From: an uncultured Streptococcus sp.
GTDB lineage: Bacteria; Bacillota; Bacilli; Lactobacillales; Streptococcaceae
Assembly: GCA_902461025.1 (NCBI GenBank)
Contig: CABPWC010000087.1
Span: 1 to 6,519 of the forward strand
Direction: 5' to 3'
DNA: 6,519 nt
The notes under the pieces were generated by a model. It had not been told where the DNA came from, did not search any database, and saw nothing but the letters and a program-made list of their open reading frames with translations. The translations under genes were made by a program, and so were the position numbers. How positions within the stretch are numbered: the first letter of the stretch is position 1; each line of letters starts with the position of its first letter. Below, in pieces: positions 5,204-6,519 of the stretch.

Positions 5204-5845
5204 ATGAAACAGTTTTTAAAAGTCATCTTGATTATTTCCGGTTGCTTCTGTCTTTTTGTAACCCTAGCATTTCTACTTGTAGCCAATCTTTTCAAGGCCT
5301 CATCAAGTGATATTCGAGAAGGAAATGAAACCTTAAAACAAATCTTTATCTCCCTTGACCTGCCTCCTGAGAAAGTAGAATCAAATGGACACTATCATTA
5401 CGAGGGTGGGGGCTTAGATTTTTATGTGACATTCTCTGATGAGGTCGTCAATAGCCACACTGTCCTTAAAGAAAGTCCAAACCTAACTAAAAACCGACTC
5501 AAAGTCTATGTCCTACAGACAGGAGATATTTCTTACTATAAAGTAGGGGATAACTTGTTCAATCATGGTTTAATACAATTTTTAGAGGAGGAAGGCGAGA
5601 AGTATTTCCGAGAAAACGGAAAGAAATCACATTCTTCTTACACAATTCTAACTTTGAATGATTCGGAAAGCATGAAAAAGGGAATCGCATTCTATGAAAA
5701 AGCGTTGACCTTGGTGGATATCCAGGATAATTCGGCGATTAAGCACATTGATACCGTAACTGTGAAACCCGGAAAAGAAGCGGAACTCAAGCAACTCATC
5801 CAGGAAATGGATAAAGCCGGCTTGCTCATTCAAAAATATCAATAG
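5204..5845 (+). CDS. Unrecognised membrane-anchored or lipoprotein-like protein
   Basis: I do not recognise this 213-residue protein. The N-terminus is basic (MKQFLK) followed by a long hydrophobic stretch to about residue 30, so the rest probably faces outward. Within it, ISGC (11-14) fits a lipobox, but the residues after Cys14 stay hydrophobic (FCLFVTLAFLLV), which is unusual for a mature lipoprotein. A plain N-terminal transmembrane anchor is as likely or more so. The exported part has a polar linker (ASSSDIREGN), a GHYHYEGGG turn (62-70), beta-like segments (LDFYVTF, LKVYVLQTG), an acidic helix (FLEEEGEKYFREN) and a C-terminal helix. No enzyme motif is visible. The ATG at 5204 has GGAGG 8 bases upstream, so translation is likely. 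The gene ends just before a strong terminator and is the last of the HIT group. It may be restricted to a few streptococci. Confidence 0.85.
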   Translation: MKQFLKVILIISGCFCLFVTLAFLLVANLFKASSSDIREGNETLKQIFISLDLPPEKVESNGHYHYEGGGLDFYVTFSDEVVNSHTVLKESPNLTKNRLKVYVLQTGDISYYKVGDNLFNHGLIQFLEEEGEKYFRENGKKSHSSYTILTLNDSESMKKGIAFYEKALTLVDIQDNSAIKHIDTVTVKPGKEAELKQLIQEMDKAGLLIQKYQ

Positions 5846-5889
5846 CAGATCAGTCAGAGAATCTTTTCTCCGATACTAACTACAAACAA

Positions 5890-5911
5890 AAAAGAGCCTT
5901 ATGGCTCTTTT
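5890..5911. terminator. Bidirectional intrinsic terminator between the convergent genes
   Basis: A perfect 9-bp stem AAAAGAGCC / GGCTCTTTT (5890-5898 and 5903-5911) with a four-base loop (TTAT) has a T-rich tail on both sides: TTTTGTTTT on the plus strand and TTTTTTGTTT on the minus strand. It lies 44 bases after the stop of the 213-residue gene and four bases after the dnaJ stop, so it can end transcripts arriving from both directions. Confidence 0.93.
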
Positions 5912-5914
5912 GTT

Positions 5915-6519
5915 TTATTCACCCTCGAAGGCATCTTTTATGTGGTCAAAGAAGCCTTTTTTCTTTGGATTGACTTTCAAGTCACCTGCAGCTGCGAATT
6001 CTTTCAAGGCTGCTTTTTGTCGTTCGTTCAAGCCTGTAGGCGTCACGACGTTAACAGTGATGTATTGGTCACCAACAGCACCACCACGAAGACTTGGAGC
6101 TCCCTTACCACGTAGACGGAATCGTTTACCGGTTTGAGTTCCCTCTGGAATCACCAATTCAACATCACCGTGAACGGTTGGAATATCGACAGTATCACCA
6201 AGAGTTGCTTGGACGATATTGAGGTTTAACTTGTAGAAAATAGTTGTTCCTTCACGCTCAAATTTATCGCTTGCTTCAACAGAAACGACTACATACAAGT
6301 CTCCATAAGGACCACCGTTAAAGCCTGCTTCCCCTTGACCAGCTAGACGAATTTGTTGACCAGTTTCGACACCTGCTGGAATTTTCACATGGACACTGTG
6401 GGCTTGTTTTTCATGACCTGTTCCATGACAAGTTGTACATGGATCTTTGATTTCTTTTCCGCGACCATGACAGACATCACAGGTTACTTGGCGACGCATC
6501 ATACCAAGCGGTGTTTGAG
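5915..6519 (-). CDS. dnaJ: DnaJ (Hsp40) co-chaperone, C-terminal part, cut by window edge
   Basis: DnaJ delivers unfolded proteins to DnaK and stimulates its ATPase in the cytoplasm. The last 200 residues are visible, starting QTPLGMMRRQVTCDVCHGRG. They contain the final two zinc-binding CxxCxGxG repeats (CDVCHGRG and CTTCHGTG). The two-part peptide-binding C-terminal domain follows, with KIPAGVETGQQIRLAGQGEAG, GPYGDLYVVV, TLGDTVDIPTVHGDVELVIPEGTQTGKRFRLRGKG and GDQYITVNV. The product ends KKGFFDHIKDAFEGE. The J domain, the Gly/Phe region and the first two zinc repeats lie beyond position 6519. The ATG at 6502 is internal (GMM) and is not a start. The gene converges with the HIT group at the shared terminator. 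It belongs to the usual dnaK-dnaJ heat-shock set, though the upstream genes are outside the window. Identity is secure. Confidence 0.97.
   Translation of the reverse strand, partial: QTPLGMMRRQVTCDVCHGRGKEIKDPCTTCHGTGHEKQAHSVHVKIPAGVETGQQIRLAGQGEAGFNGGPYGDLYVVVSVEASDKFEREGTTIFYKLNLNIVQATLGDTVDIPTVHGDVELVIPEGTQTGKRFRLRGKGAPSLRGGAVGDQYITVNVVTPTGLNERQKAALKEFAAAGDLKVNPKKKGFFDHIKDAFEGE

Noticed and set aside
5901..6137. Plus-strand frame of 78 residues antisense to dnaJ.
   Set aside because: It begins inside the terminator stem and runs opposite the conserved DnaJ C-terminal domain; it has no ribosome binding site.

Overview
The window looks like core chromosome of a low-GC Gram-positive coccus, most probably a Streptococcus of the mitis/oralis/pneumoniae group. 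The basis is the strong resemblance of RimP, CcrZ, TrmB, the PptAB exporter and DnaJ to streptococcal proteins, the A/T-rich codon use, and a gene order I recall from S. pneumoniae. I ran no database search, so the species is not fixed.

Layout. The left two thirds (1-4345) is one long minus-strand run. Read in the direction of transcription it is pptA (ABC ATPase), pptB (EcsB-type membrane subunit), ccrZ (cell-cycle regulator kinase), trmB (tRNA m7G46 methyltransferase), rimP (30S maturation) and nusA (transcription factor, cut by the left edge). pptA/pptB and ccrZ/trmB each overlap by an ATGA tetramer, which suggests translational coupling. I see clear minus-strand promoters before ccrZ (-35 2573-2578, -10 2550-2555) and before rimP (-35 1051-1056, extended -10 1028-1036). 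I see no convincing intrinsic terminator anywhere in this run, so read-through from one unit to the next is possible.

A divergent intergenic stretch (4346-4412) separates pptAB from a plus-strand group: a HIT-family protein, a small membrane-anchored coiled-coil protein, and a 213-residue membrane-anchored or lipoprotein-like protein that I do not recognise. This group ends at a strong bidirectional terminator (5890-5911), which also stops the 3' part of dnaJ arriving on the minus strand from the right edge.

Functionally the window joins housekeeping genes (translation, transcription, replication timing, protein folding) to an exporter of the EcsAB/PptAB family, known in streptococci for maturation and export of short peptide pheromones. 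I see no mobile element, CRISPR array, rRNA or tRNA. No wholly new system stands out. The points most worth a second look are small regulatory structures: a Shine-Dalgarno sequence that fits an AUC rather than the conventional GTG start of rimP, hairpins in the rimP and nusA leaders, a 26-bp palindrome made of two opposed extended -10 boxes between pptA and the HIT gene, the direct pptB-ccrZ junction where S. pneumoniae (from memory) carries its blp bacteriocin locus, and the unrecognised 213-residue protein.
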